A stretch of 64,000 bases of DNA from Idiomarina sp. A28L (GTDB lineage Bacteria; Pseudomonadota; Gammaproteobacteria; Enterobacterales; Alteromonadaceae). Numbering within the stretch: position 1 is the stretch's first letter; the number at the start of each line of letters is the position of its first letter. The stretch lies in the NCBI RefSeq assembly GCF_000218785.1, contig NZ_AFPO01000002.1, positions 1 to 64,000 on the forward strand. Reading direction: 5' to 3'. The position numbers were made by a program, and so were the translations under genes. The notes under the pieces were generated by a model. That model saw nothing but the letters and a program-made list of their open reading frames with translations, was not told where the DNA came from and did not search any database. Positions 19,609 through 28,272 of this stretch are shown one piece after another.

Positions 19609-19721
19609 GGTGTACTCCTAAAATTTGAGCTTGCATTTTACGTTAATTAAGGGAAAAACTACAGCGAGCCGATATCAAAAAGCGAGTTACGCTTCCCTGT
19701 TTGAAAAAGAAAACGTATGCT

Positions 19722-19735
19722 CTACTTATAAGTAG
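19722..19735. promoter_or_regulatory. 14-bp perfect palindrome in the dusA/zur divergent region
   Basis: CTACTTATAAGTAG is a perfect inverted repeat 66 bases before the zur ATG, near where its promoter should be. It could be an operator. It does not match the Zur box I know from enterics. Confidence 0.35.
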
Positions 19736-19800
19736 TTTTTAACCCTGAAATATTTTCCGGTTTCAATGAAACTATCGGGGTGTAATTGATAGGTAACACA

Positions 19801-20250
19801 ATGCATAAACAAGCAACGGAACAATTACTGAAACGAGCAGAAATAATGTGTCAACGGCGTGGTGTTCGAATGACACCAACGCGTCGTGAAGTGTTCGCAA
19901 TACTTACCGAGCAAGAGGGTGCCGTTGGTGCCTATGATCTGCTCGATCTTTTGAAGGCCGAGGTGCCAAACGCGAAGCCCCCTACGATTTATCGAGCGCT
20001 CGAATTTTTACAAAGCCAAGGCTTCGTGCATAAGGTTTCTTCATCGAACAGCTACGTTTTGTGCTCGCATTTTGAGAAACAGCATCCGGTACAAATGCTA
20101 ATTTGCACCCATTGTGGCAATGTTCAAGAAATTCACTCTTCCGGCGTGCATCAAGCATTTGTTGAGCAGGCAGAAAACCAAGGGTTTACAGTACAACAAC
20201 AAACGGTTGAGGCACTTGGTATTTGTAGCAACTGCCAACATAGCCAGTAG
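19801..20250 (+). CDS. zur: Zinc uptake regulator Zur (Fur family)
   Basis: 149 aa from the ATG at 19801, six bases after AGGT; an in-frame TTG at 19786 is less likely. The winged-helix DNA-binding part contains RRGVRMTPTRREVFAILTEQ and AKPPTIYRALEFLQSQGFVH, closer to E. coli Zur than to Fur (shared VGAYDLLDLLK-like and SNSYVLCSHF). Structural zinc pairs CxxC are at ICTHCG and at the C-terminus ICSNCQH. Zur represses zinc importers when zinc is plentiful; its targets are not in this window. Confidence 0.9.
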   Translation: MHKQATEQLLKRAEIMCQRRGVRMTPTRREVFAILTEQEGAVGAYDLLDLLKAEVPNAKPPTIYRALEFLQSQGFVHKVSSSNSYVLCSHFEKQHPVQMLICTHCGNVQEIHSSGVHQAFVEQAENQGFTVQQQTVEALGICSNCQHSQ

Positions 20251-20273
20251 TTCGAGCAACAACGCAAAAAAAC

Positions 20274-20308
20274 AAAGGCTCAGTATAGGTTTTCTATACT
20301 GAGCCTTT
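20274..20308. terminator. Bidirectional terminator between zur and alr
   Basis: A 14-bp perfect stem (AAAGGCTCAGTATA / TATACTGAGCCTTT) with a seven-base loop, with A and T runs outside, serves the two convergent genes. Confidence 0.88.
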
Positions 20309-20329
20309 TACGTTCTTAAACTCTGCACA

Positions 20330-21424
20330 TTAATCGAGGTAATCGAGCTGCACCCTGCGAGCCACGTTACATAACAACTCGTATGGAATAGTACCAACCG
20401 CTGCAGCTACTTTTTCAACCGGCAGCTCTCTACCCCAAAGCTGGGCTGTATCGCCTAACTCAACGTTCAGCTGCGCTCCTAAATCAACCGTAATCATATC
20501 CATAGCCACTCGCCCTACTAATGGGTAGCAGCGCCCGCCAATCCAAACTGGCGTACCCTGTGGTGCATGCCGTGGATAACCATCACCATACCCAATAGCC
20601 ACAATACCGATATAAGTATCTTCAGCCGGCGCCCAAGCTGCACCATAACCTACCGGCTCTCCGGCTTTAATTTTGCGCACCGATATCATGCTCGCCTGCA
20701 AATTCATAACCGCTTGCAGCGCATAATCGCTGCCTACAGTGCCGGCGAATGGGCTCACACCATACAATGATAATCCAGGCCGCACCCAATCATATTCGCT
20801 GCCAATACCAGCAAACAGAGCGGCACTGTTCGCCATCGAGGTTACTGAATCTTGATAAGGGTGAACCAACTCGGCGAACTTATTAAGCTGCTTAACATTT
20901 TGTGCGTGCTCGGGTTCATCAGCGCAAGCAAGGTGAGTCATTAAAATCGGTGGGCCATTCACCTGCGGCATATTTGCTAACTGTTGGTAGCAAGCACTTA
21001 CTTGCGAAGGCTCAATACCAAGGCGATGCATACCAGTATCTATTTTCAGCCACACACGCATTGGGTCTGAAACATGCTCCGCAGCAGCAAGCTGTTCTAA
21101 TTGATGCAAATTGTGAATCACAGGTTGAATGTTACTTGCAGCTAAAATAGGAATTTGTTCCGCTGCAAAAAAGCCTTCGAGTAAAACAATCGGCCGAGTG
21201 ATGCCAAAATTACGAAGCTGCAAGGCTTCATCTACCCGAGCCACGCCAATTGCATCAATATCGGCAAGTGCTTGAGCAATGCGCGTAAGGCCGTGGCCAT
21301 AAGCATTGGCTTTTAAAATGCCAAGAATACGGCGATTGCCCGCCAGTTTACGAATAACTTGCGTATTGTGTTGTAATGCTTGCAGATCTATTGCTGCCCA
21401 AGCCGGACGCATCGCATTAGCCAT
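20330..21424 (-). CDS. alr: Alanine racemase
   Basis: 364 aa. This PLP enzyme makes D-alanine for peptidoglycan. The PLP lysine is K38 in GILKANAYGHG, and the second catalytic region around GIVAIGYGDGYPR is intact. It lies 32 bases after dnaB, as in E. coli, and is probably co-transcribed with it. The ribosome-binding site is weak; an alternative ATG four codons in (MRPAWAAIDL) is possible. Confidence 0.95.
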   Translation of the reverse strand: MANAMRPAWAAIDLQALQHNTQVIRKLAGNRRILGILKANAYGHGLTRIAQALADIDAIGVARVDEALQLRNFGITRPIVLLEGFFAAEQIPILAASNIQPVIHNLHQLEQLAAAEHVSDPMRVWLKIDTGMHRLGIEPSQVSACYQQLANMPQVNGPPILMTHLACADEPEHAQNVKQLNKFAELVHPYQDSVTSMANSAALFAGIGSEYDWVRPGLSLYGVSPFAGTVGSDYALQAVMNLQASMISVRKIKAGEPVGYGAAWAPAEDTYIGIVAIGYGDGYPRHAPQGTPVWIGGRCYPLVGRVAMDMITVDLGAQLNVELGDTAQLWGRELPVEKVAAAVGTIPYELLCNVARRVQLDYLD

Positions 21425-21456
21425 TTATGTCTACCACAGCGTTTCCGCCTAGAGCT

Positions 21457-22854
21457 TTAATAATCATCATCTAATTGCTCACCAGTATAATTATCAAAAC
21501 GTGAGTACTGGCCATGAAACATAAGTTTCAGGCGGCCAATTGGCCCGTTCCGTTGTTTACCGATAATGATTTCACCGAGGCCCTGGTCGTTCGAATCAGG
21601 GTGATAAACTTCATCGCGATAAATAAACATAATCAAATCGGCATCCTGCTCAATTGAACCTGATTCACGTAAATCTGAATTCACTGGCCGTTTATCAGAG
21701 CGTTGCTCTAGTGAGCGGTTTAACTGTGAGAGAGCAACAACAGGAACTTTTAATTCTTTTGCGAGCGCTTTTAGTGAACGGGAAATTTCCGCAATTTCTA
21801 ATGTTCTATTTTCCGATAAGCCAGGCACCGTCATTAACTGTAAATAATCCACCATAATCATGCTAATACCATCGTGCTCCCGCGCAATGCGCCGGGCTCT
21901 TGAACGCACTTCAGTAGGCGTTAACCCTGAGCTATCATCAACAAATAATTTAGCCCGTTCTTTTAGCACGATCATGGTTGAGGTAATACGATCCCAATCT
22001 TTATCATCAAGCTGGCCTGTTCGTACTTTGGTTTGATCTACCCGGCTTAGTGAAGCGAGCATCCGCATCATAATTTGCTCGGCAGGCATCTCGAGGCTGA
22101 ATACCACAACCGGCTTTTCTTCATGCATCATGGCATGCTCAACCAAATTCATAGCGAAGGTGGTTTTACCCATTGAAGGCCGTGCGGCTACTATAATCAA
22201 ATCTGAAGGCTGTAAACCGGCTGTTTTTTTATCTAAATCGTGAAACCCGGTAGATACGCCAGTAACACCACTGAAATTCGCTTGTTTACTTAGATACTCG
22301 ATGCGATCGAGTGTTTTATCTAATATACCAATTAAACCTTGCGGGCCTTCATCGCTGCTACTGCGCTTTTCAGCAATTTGGAATACATGTTGCTCAGCAA
22401 AATCTAGCAGCTCTTTGCTATCTCGGCCTTGCGGATCAAAACCTGCTTCTGCGATTTTATTGGCAACGCCAATCATTTCCCGCACCAATGCGCGTTCACG
22501 AACGATATCGGCATAAGCTAATATATTCGCAGAGCTAGGAGTGTTTTTCTGAATTTCTAATAGGTAAGCTGCGCCGCCAGAACGTTCAAGCTCGTCATTT
22601 TGCTCTAAGCGCTCTGAGAGCGTTACAAAATCAACCGGCTTCCCTTCTTCACTTAAGCGAGCCATGGCACCAAAAATAAAGCGATGAGAAAGCAAATAGA
22701 AATCGTCTTGAATTACGCGCTCAGAAACATTATCCCACGCTTGGTTATCAAGCATTAAGCCGCCCAAAACTGATTGTTCCGCTTCAATAGAATGCGGGGG
22801 TGTTTTTAGCGCATCGAGCTTTGCATCAGATGATTTTTTATTATTAGTTGCCAC
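21457..22854 (-). CDS. dnaB: Replicative DNA helicase DnaB
   Basis: 465 aa, E. coli-sized. The N-terminal DnaG-interacting domain contains TPPHSIEAEQSVLGGLMLDN, and the RecA-like C-terminal domain has Walker A VAARPSMGKTTFAMNL and Walker B MIMVDYLQLM, with RNGPIG near the end. The hexamer unwinds DNA at the fork. No intein interrupts it. It lies after the rplI terminator with its own start about 100 bases on. Confidence 0.98.
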   Translation of the reverse strand: MATNNKKSSDAKLDALKTPPHSIEAEQSVLGGLMLDNQAWDNVSERVIQDDFYLLSHRFIFGAMARLSEEGKPVDFVTLSERLEQNDELERSGGAAYLLEIQKNTPSSANILAYADIVRERALVREMIGVANKIAEAGFDPQGRDSKELLDFAEQHVFQIAEKRSSSDEGPQGLIGILDKTLDRIEYLSKQANFSGVTGVSTGFHDLDKKTAGLQPSDLIIVAARPSMGKTTFAMNLVEHAMMHEEKPVVVFSLEMPAEQIMMRMLASLSRVDQTKVRTGQLDDKDWDRITSTMIVLKERAKLFVDDSSGLTPTEVRSRARRIAREHDGISMIMVDYLQLMTVPGLSENRTLEIAEISRSLKALAKELKVPVVALSQLNRSLEQRSDKRPVNSDLRESGSIEQDADLIMFIYRDEVYHPDSNDQGLGEIIIGKQRNGPIGRLKLMFHGQYSRFDNYTGEQLDDDY

Positions 22855-22912
22855 AGTATTCCATCAGCATTATTGGTAATAAGAATCTTTGATGATACAC
22901 AGACCATAAAAA

Positions 22913-22939
22913 AAAAGCAGCACCTAAGGTGCTGCTTTT
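22913..22939 (-). terminator. Terminator of the rpsF-priB-rpsR-rplI operon
   Basis: Stem AAAAGCAGCACC / GGTGCTGCTTTT with a TAA loop, followed by a long U run on the minus strand. It lies 22 bases past the rplI stop. Confidence 0.92.
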
Positions 22940-22961
22940 CATTTAAAGAGATTGTAATCCC

Positions 22962-23414
22962 TTACTCGCCAGCTTCTACCTTCAAGGTAATAGCTGCAAG
23001 TACGTCTGCATGTAATTGCAGTTCGATTTCAAATTCGCCAACTTCACGAATAGTGCCATGTGGCATTAAAATCTCGCTCTTTTGAACAGCAGCGCCAGCA
23101 GCAGTAACTGCATCAGCGATATCGCGAGTACCAATTGAACCGAACAATTTACCTTCATCACCTGCTTTAGAGGTAATAACGATAGCGTCCAGTGCATTGA
23201 TAGCTTCTGCACGTTCTTCAGCAGCTTTCAGATCTGACGCTAATTTAGCTTCAAGTTCTGCACGGCGCTGTTCGAACATTTCGATATTTACTTTGTTCGC
23301 TGGAACGGCTTTGCCTTTAGGGAACAAGAAGTTCCGAGCATAGCCAGATTTCACGTTTACCTGGTCGCCCAGGCTGCCCAAATTTGCAACTTTATCTAGT
23401 AAGATAATATTCAT
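22962..23414 (-). CDS. rplI: 50S ribosomal protein L9
   Basis: 150 aa. The N domain starts [20 protein letters not shown] with [12 protein letters not shown]; a long central helix and a C domain ending [16 protein letters not shown] follow. L9 reaches between neighbouring ribosomes and limits frameshifting. It follows rpsR by 14 bases. Confidence 0.98.
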   Translation of the reverse strand: MNIILLDKVANLGSLGDQVNVKSGYARNFLFPKGKAVPANKVNIEMFEQRRAELEAKLASDLKAAEERAEAINALDAIVITSKAGDEGKLFGSIGTRDIADAVTAAGAAVQKSEILMPHGTIREVGEFEIELQLHADVLAAITLKVEAGE

Positions 23415-23428
23415 CGTTCAAGTCTCCT

Positions 23429-23668
<240 letters not shown>

Positions 23669-23998
23669 TTAAACCTGTTTTATGTTCTGAGCGTGAAGTA
23701 CTAAGCGTGGAATTCCATTTGCGTTTTCATGACGCTGAATAAAACCCGATACTTCAATTTCACTACCCAGAGAAAGTTTCGTTGACCAAGATTCTGCCCA
23801 ATCACCGCTAACCACTACCTGAATTCTTACATAACACTGCCGTGTTAAATCTGCTTCTTGCTGCAAAGAACGATGTTCTAACGCTAGAAGGAGATGAGAA
23901 ATGCCGGCTGGGCTGCGTTTCATTCGTGGCGGCTTAACTATGCTACCGCGAATAATTAACTGGTTAATGGCAGAGCCTTGAGCTGTTGTAGCCGACAT
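23669..23998 (-). CDS. priB: Primosomal replication protein N (PriB)
   Basis: 109 aa from the ATG that overlaps the rpsF stop (TGATG). An OB-fold single-stranded-DNA-binding protein that bridges PriA and DnaT at stalled forks. Matches to E. coli PriB include SPAGISHLLLALEHRSLQQE and VSGFIQRHENANGIPRLVLH. Its place between rpsF and rpsR is conserved across gammaproteobacteria. Confidence 0.93.
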   Translation of the reverse strand: MSATTAQGSAINQLIIRGSIVKPPRMKRSPAGISHLLLALEHRSLQQEADLTRQCYVRIQVVVSGDWAESWSTKLSLGSEIEVSGFIQRHENANGIPRLVLHAQNIKQV

Positions 23999-24369
23999 CA
24001 CTCAGCAGATTCGGTCTCTTCAGCTCGCGAATCACGACGTTCTTCACGCTCTTTTGGCTTACCAAAAGGTGAAGGTTCGCTGATCGCTTCGTCTTTACGC
24101 ATAACCAGGCTGCGTAGAACCGCATCGTTGTAGCGGAAAGTAGTTTCTAACTCATCAATCACTTCTGTTGTAGCTTCTACGTTCAAAAGAACATAGTGAG
24201 CTTTATGCAGCTTGTTGATTGGATAAGCTAGTTGGCGACGGCCCCAATCTTCTACACGGTTAATAGTGCCACCGTTAGAAGTAATAGTTTCGCTGTAACG
24301 CTCAACCATACCTGGAACCTGTTCACTCTGGTCCGGATGAACCATAAATACGATTTCATAATGACGCAT
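23998..24369 (-). CDS. rpsF: 30S ribosomal protein S6
   Basis: 123 aa. It begins [20 protein letters not shown] and has [21 protein letters not shown] charged tail after residue 100 ([17 protein letters not shown]) resembles the E. coli tail that RimK extends with Glu, though no RimK gene is in the window. AAGGAG precedes the ATG. Confidence 0.97.
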   Translation of the reverse strand: MRHYEIVFMVHPDQSEQVPGMVERYSETITSNGGTINRVEDWGRRQLAYPINKLHKAHYVLLNVEATTEVIDELETTFRYNDAVLRSLVMRKDEAISEPSPFGKPKEREERRDSRAEETESAE

Positions 24370-24394
24370 AATTGCTCCTTATGGATTAAAGCCT

Positions 24395-24434
24395 AAGTTC
24401 AGCTCAGCCCGGCTGACATGTAAGCAAGGAACTT
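24395..24434 (-). promoter_or_regulatory. Candidate S6:S18-binding leader structure before rpsF
   Basis: The outer stem AAGTTC/GAACTT (24429-24434 with 24395-24400) encloses an inner hairpin TCAGCC-G-GGCTGA containing a CCG. The known rpsF leader motif bound by the S6:S18 dimer has a similar stem with an exposed CCG, just upstream of the rpsF ribosome-binding site. The assignment is by position and eye-folding only. Confidence 0.5.
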
Positions 24435-24478
24435 GAAATTAACTTTAAATAGTTAGTTGGGCTGATTCAAGCCGGCGA

Positions 24479-24507
24479 ATTGTACGCGAACTAACCAGCG
24501 ATAACAA
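24479..24507 (-). promoter_or_regulatory. rpsF operon promoter
   Basis: On the minus strand TTGTTA (24502-24507) and TACAAT (24479-24484) are 17 bases apart, with a GC-rich discriminator TCGCCGGC. The -35 lies inside the last codons of the upstream membrane-protein gene. Confidence 0.65.
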
Positions 24508-24901
24508 GCTCTGAAAGTGCATTATTCACGAGGGAAAACATTTTTGCGGAAAGGCTTAAAGCAACTTCAGCCGGGCCTTCTACTATAATAGGTTGGCCAT
24601 TCACATTAGCAGTGATTTTAATTTCATCATTCCCTAAGCGCTCAATATTGATCTGCACACTTGCTACCGGATCACCGGTTTGTGATGTTGCCAAGCGGTA
24701 TTCATGGTGCGTTTGCATACGATACAAAATATCGTCCGCCACCCGCTTCTGCATACGATCATTCTCGGTGTATTCCATTTCTAACCCGATAGGCGGGCGA
24801 AACTGGTTCACCGTTGAATCCGATGAACCGAGCCATGACATTACTGCAAAAAGCATTACCGCCACACCAATTAACAATAGCGGTAATATTTTTTTCATCA
24901 T
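24491..24901 (-). CDS. Small single-pass membrane protein, unknown
   Basis: 136 aa. The N-terminus has one hydrophobic segment (about 5-24, ILPLLLIGVAVMLFAVMSWL) that could be a membrane anchor; the rest (about 25-136) is soluble and probably periplasmic, with no motif I recognise. The first ATG overlaps the rlmB stop (ATGATGA), so it is translationally coupled to rnr-rlmB. Its last codons carry the -35 of the rpsF promoter. I do not recognise the family. An RNA-related role would be guessed only from context. Confidence 0.75.
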   Translation of the reverse strand: MMKKILPLLLIGVAVMLFAVMSWLGSSDSTVNQFRPPIGLEMEYTENDRMQKRVADDILYRMQTHHEYRLATSQTGDPVASVQINIERLGNDEIKITANVNGQPIIVEGPAEVALSLSAKMFSLVNNALSELVIAG

Positions 24902-25647
24902 TTACCGGCACTCCGCTGCCGCACTACTTCAAATAAACATACACCCGCAGCTACAGAAACGTTCAAGCTACTTACGGAACCCGCTAACGGAATCGAAATT
25001 AAATCATCGCAAAGCTCACGAGTAAGCCGACGCATGCCCGCTCCCTCAGCGCCCATAACAAGTGCAACTGGGCCAACAAATTTATTCTGATATAGGGTTG
25101 CATCAGCTTCGCCAGCAGTGCCGGTAACCCACACGCCTTCATCTTTTAGTATGCGAATTGCACGTGCTAAGTTTGTAGCGGTAACTAAAGGCACTATTTC
25201 AGCTGCCCCACTTGCTACCTTACGAACCGTTGCGTTCAAGCCAGCCGCTTTATCTTTCGGCACAATAACCGCAGTAACAGCGGCCGCATCGGCGGTACGC
25301 AAACACGCACCTAAATTGTGCGGGTCGGTTACTTGATCAAGAATCAGAAACAACGCCTTTTGCCCAGCGTTTTGCGCAAGCTCTGGCAGATCATTTTCTT
25401 GATATACACGCCCTGGCGTTACGATAAGCAATACACCTTGGTGGTTGCCCTCTTGCACTCTATCATCGAGCGTTTTGCGTTGGCAAAACTGTGGGCGAAC
25501 ACCGGCAATACGAGCTGCTTTCACAATCTCTTGAATTGCGGGATCATCTCTATCTTTCTGTACAAATAATTCTAATGCTCTCTCGGGAGCATGTTGCAAT
25601 AGCGCGCTAACCGAATGAATGCCAAATACTGTTTCACTTTTACTCAT
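24898..25647 (-). CDS. rlmB: 23S rRNA (guanosine-2251-2'-O)-methyltransferase
   Basis: 249 aa. An L30e-like N-terminal substrate-binding domain is followed by a SpoU/TrmD knot domain with DQVTDPHNLGACLRTADAAA, VMGAEGAGMRRLTRELCDDL and IPLAGSVSSLNVSVAAGVCL, the three SPOUT motifs. It methylates G2251 in the P loop of 23S rRNA. Its ATG overlaps the rnr stop (ATGA), the conserved rnr-rlmB pair. Confidence 0.96.
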   Translation of the reverse strand: MSKSETVFGIHSVSALLQHAPERALELFVQKDRDDPAIQEIVKAARIAGVRPQFCQRKTLDDRVQEGNHQGVLLIVTPGRVYQENDLPELAQNAGQKALFLILDQVTDPHNLGACLRTADAAAVTAVIVPKDKAAGLNATVRKVASGAAEIVPLVTATNLARAIRILKDEGVWVTGTAGEADATLYQNKFVGPVALVMGAEGAGMRRLTRELCDDLISIPLAGSVSSLNVSVAAGVCLFEVVRQRSAGK

Positions 25648-28013
25648 CGCGAACGTTTCTTCCTAGTTGAATTTTTCTTGCCTGCCTTTGCAGCGCCTGG
25701 GGATGCAGCTTTAGGTTTCGTACCTGAGGTTTTTTTATCACCCCTAGCTTTACTTGAGCCTTTGCCTCTTCCCTTGCTTGGTCCGCGCTTTTCTGAATGC
25801 TTCTGCTTAACTCTGCGCTTCGGTGCCAATGCATCCGAGGTTTGTTCTACATGCAATAGTTCAAAATCAATTTTGCGCTCATCTAAGTTAACCGCAGCTA
25901 CTTTTACGCGAGCCTTATCACCAAGCCGGTATACACTGCCACTCGATTCACCGATTAATAAGTGGCGTTCCGCATCAAAGTGGTAATACTCACTTTTCAG
26001 GTTCGATATGTGCACTAAGCCATCAATCATGTAATCGGTTAACCGCACGAACAAACCAAAGTTCGTAACCGCTGAAATTACGCCTTCAAATTCATCACCA
26101 ACGTGATCTTGCATGAACTCACACTTCAGCCATTCATCAACCTGGCGGGTGGCATCATCTGCACGGCGCTCAGTTTGTGAGCAATGCGGGCCAAGCTCTG
26201 CAAGTTGTTTAGGCTCATAATGATGTGCGCCTTCCAAACCCGGCATACCACGATGCTGTTCAGCAAGAATGCGCTTAATTTCTCGATGTAAAACCAAATC
26301 TGGATAACGGCGAATTGGCGATGTGAAATGCGCGTAGGCTTTCAACGCCAAGCCAAAGTGCCCACGATTTTCAACCGTGTAAATGGCTTGCTGCAATGAA
26401 CGCAACAGCATGGTTTGAATCAGTTCCCGATCTGGCCGATCTGCTACTTGTTTTAACACTTCGCCAAAATCAGCTGGGGCTGGTTCATCACGAAGCGGCA
26501 TAGTTAAGCCCATTTCGCCCAACACCATACGGAACGCCATCAGGCGATCTTCATCAGGTAAATCATGCACACGGAACAGTGCTGCGCCTTTGTTCTTTTC
26601 AACAAAATTAGCAGCGGCCACGTTGGCCATAATCATACATTCTTCAATCAGCATGTGCGCTTGATTGCGGTGCACCGGTTCTATACGCTCAATTTTGCGT
26701 TCTGCATTGAAAATAAAGCGTGTTTCCACAGTATCAAAATCAATAGCGCCACGGCGTTCGCGGCTTCCGCGTAAAATTTTATACAATCCCTGCAAATTCT
26801 CGATGTGTGGAACCACCGCCTGATATTGGCTACGGAGTTCTTTATCACCATCTAAAATAGCCGCCACCTTGGTATAGGTTAACCGCGCATGAGAGTTCAT
26901 CAATGCCGGGTAAAAGCTCGATTCCAGTAGCTTGCCGCGCGGCCCAATTACCATTTCGGCAACCATACACAAACGATCTACTTGCGGGTTTAATGAACAC
27001 AGGCCATTTGATAATGCCTCTGGGAGCATTGGAATTACATGATTTGGAAAATATACCGAATTACCACGGCTGAGCGCTTCTTTATCGAGGCCGTTTCCCG
27101 GGCGAACATAATGGCTTACATCAGCAATGGCTACCCATAACCGAAATCCTTTATCGTCTGGCTGGCAGAAAACCGCATCATCGAAATCTCGCGCATCTTC
27201 ACCATCAATCGTTACCAACGGCAAACGGCGCAGATCTACTCGGCCTTTTTTATCTGAATCAGGCACTTCTGCTGGAATTGATTTCGATTCTTGCTCTACT
27301 GCCGCTGGCCATTCGTGTGGAATATTGTGTTCGCGAATCGCTACTTCAATTTCCATACCCGGCGCCATATGATCGCCGATAATTTCAACTACTTTAGCCA
27401 ATGGCGATGAACGCCGGCTTGGCCGCGACATAATTTCCGCAACTACAATTTGGCCATGCCGAGCACCATTAGTGTGCTCTGGTTGGATAATTAAATCTTG
27501 GCTTACGCGGGTATCATCTGGCACCACTAAAGCAATACCATCTTCGAAGAAATAGCGGCCTACTATCTGCCGAACCTCATCATTTAGTGTTCGTACTATT
27601 CGGCCTTCTTTGCGCCCTTTGGCATCGGCGGCGCCAGCTTTCACTAACACTCGATCGCCGTGCATAACGGTTTGCATTTGATGAAACGGTAAAAATAAAT
27701 CAGGCCCGCCTTCATCTAAACGCACAAACCCGAAGCCATCTCGGTGGCCAATTACAACGCCTTTCTGCAAATCCATGCGCTCAGGCATGCCATAGGAATC
27801 ATTGCGTGTATAAACCAGTTGGCCATCGCGCTCCATAGCGCGCAAACGCCTCTTCACCCCAATATGCTGGCGCTCATCGGTTAACTTAAAATGGCTCAAG
27901 ATATCTTGGTAAGCTACCGGCTTGAGCGCATTTTTCACCACCTCTAACATGGCCTCCCGCGAAGGGATTTCCACATCATGCTGCGGTTGTTCTGGAGTTG
28001 TTTTGTCATTCAT
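25644..28013 (-). CDS. rnr: Ribonuclease R
   Basis: 789 aa, a 3'-5' exoribonuclease that degrades structured RNA and acts in rRNA and tmRNA-tagged mRNA turnover. Domains in order: helix-turn-helix (about 15-80), two cold-shock OB folds (about 85-240), the RNB catalytic domain with the metal-binding Asp cluster in TIDGEDARDFDDAV (about 265-278), S1 domain (around GVISAVTNFGLFVRLTDYMI), and a Lys/Arg/Ser-rich tail of about 55 residues. A long basic tail is usual for RNase R and distinguishes it from RNase II. It heads the rnr-rlmB unit. Confidence 0.97.
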   Translation of the reverse strand: MNDKTTPEQPQHDVEIPSREAMLEVVKNALKPVAYQDILSHFKLTDERQHIGVKRRLRAMERDGQLVYTRNDSYGMPERMDLQKGVVIGHRDGFGFVRLDEGGPDLFLPFHQMQTVMHGDRVLVKAGAADAKGRKEGRIVRTLNDEVRQIVGRYFFEDGIALVVPDDTRVSQDLIIQPEHTNGARHGQIVVAEIMSRPSRRSSPLAKVVEIIGDHMAPGMEIEVAIREHNIPHEWPAAVEQESKSIPAEVPDSDKKGRVDLRRLPLVTIDGEDARDFDDAVFCQPDDKGFRLWVAIADVSHYVRPGNGLDKEALSRGNSVYFPNHVIPMLPEALSNGLCSLNPQVDRLCMVAEMVIGPRGKLLESSFYPALMNSHARLTYTKVAAILDGDKELRSQYQAVVPHIENLQGLYKILRGSRERRGAIDFDTVETRFIFNAERKIERIEPVHRNQAHMLIEECMIMANVAAANFVEKNKGAALFRVHDLPDEDRLMAFRMVLGEMGLTMPLRDEPAPADFGEVLKQVADRPDRELIQTMLLRSLQQAIYTVENRGHFGLALKAYAHFTSPIRRYPDLVLHREIKRILAEQHRGMPGLEGAHHYEPKQLAELGPHCSQTERRADDATRQVDEWLKCEFMQDHVGDEFEGVISAVTNFGLFVRLTDYMIDGLVHISNLKSEYYHFDAERHLLIGESSGSVYRLGDKARVKVAAVNLDERKIDFELLHVEQTSDALAPKRRVKQKHSEKRGPSKGRGKGSSKARGDKKTSGTKPKAASPGAAKAGKKNSTRKKRSR

Positions 28014-28071
28014 ATCGATAATAACTTTTTCTCTTGTTTTGCTGGCTTTAAAGCCGTTTAGGTATGGCTGT

Positions 28072-28101
28072 AGTATATCACTGTGTTGTAATTTTAGATA
28101 A
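28072..28101 (-). promoter_or_regulatory. Candidate rnr promoter
   Basis: On the minus strand TTATCT (28096-28101) and TATACT (28072-28077) are separated by 18 bases, about 58 bases before the rnr ATG. The -10 is good and the -35 moderate. Confidence 0.45.
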
Positions 28102-28272
28102 TAGCGGTATTTGATCTTTATTTGGCTAATATCACTGACTAACTCGAGCCGTAGTCAGCATGTAAAAACGTGCTAGGATATTATTTAGTAAACCACCAAT
28201 ATTTTTGTGCGCCGTTCTGGCAACGTAGTTTCGCCCCGGCATATTTCAATTGAATGATAGAGGTTATCTCCA

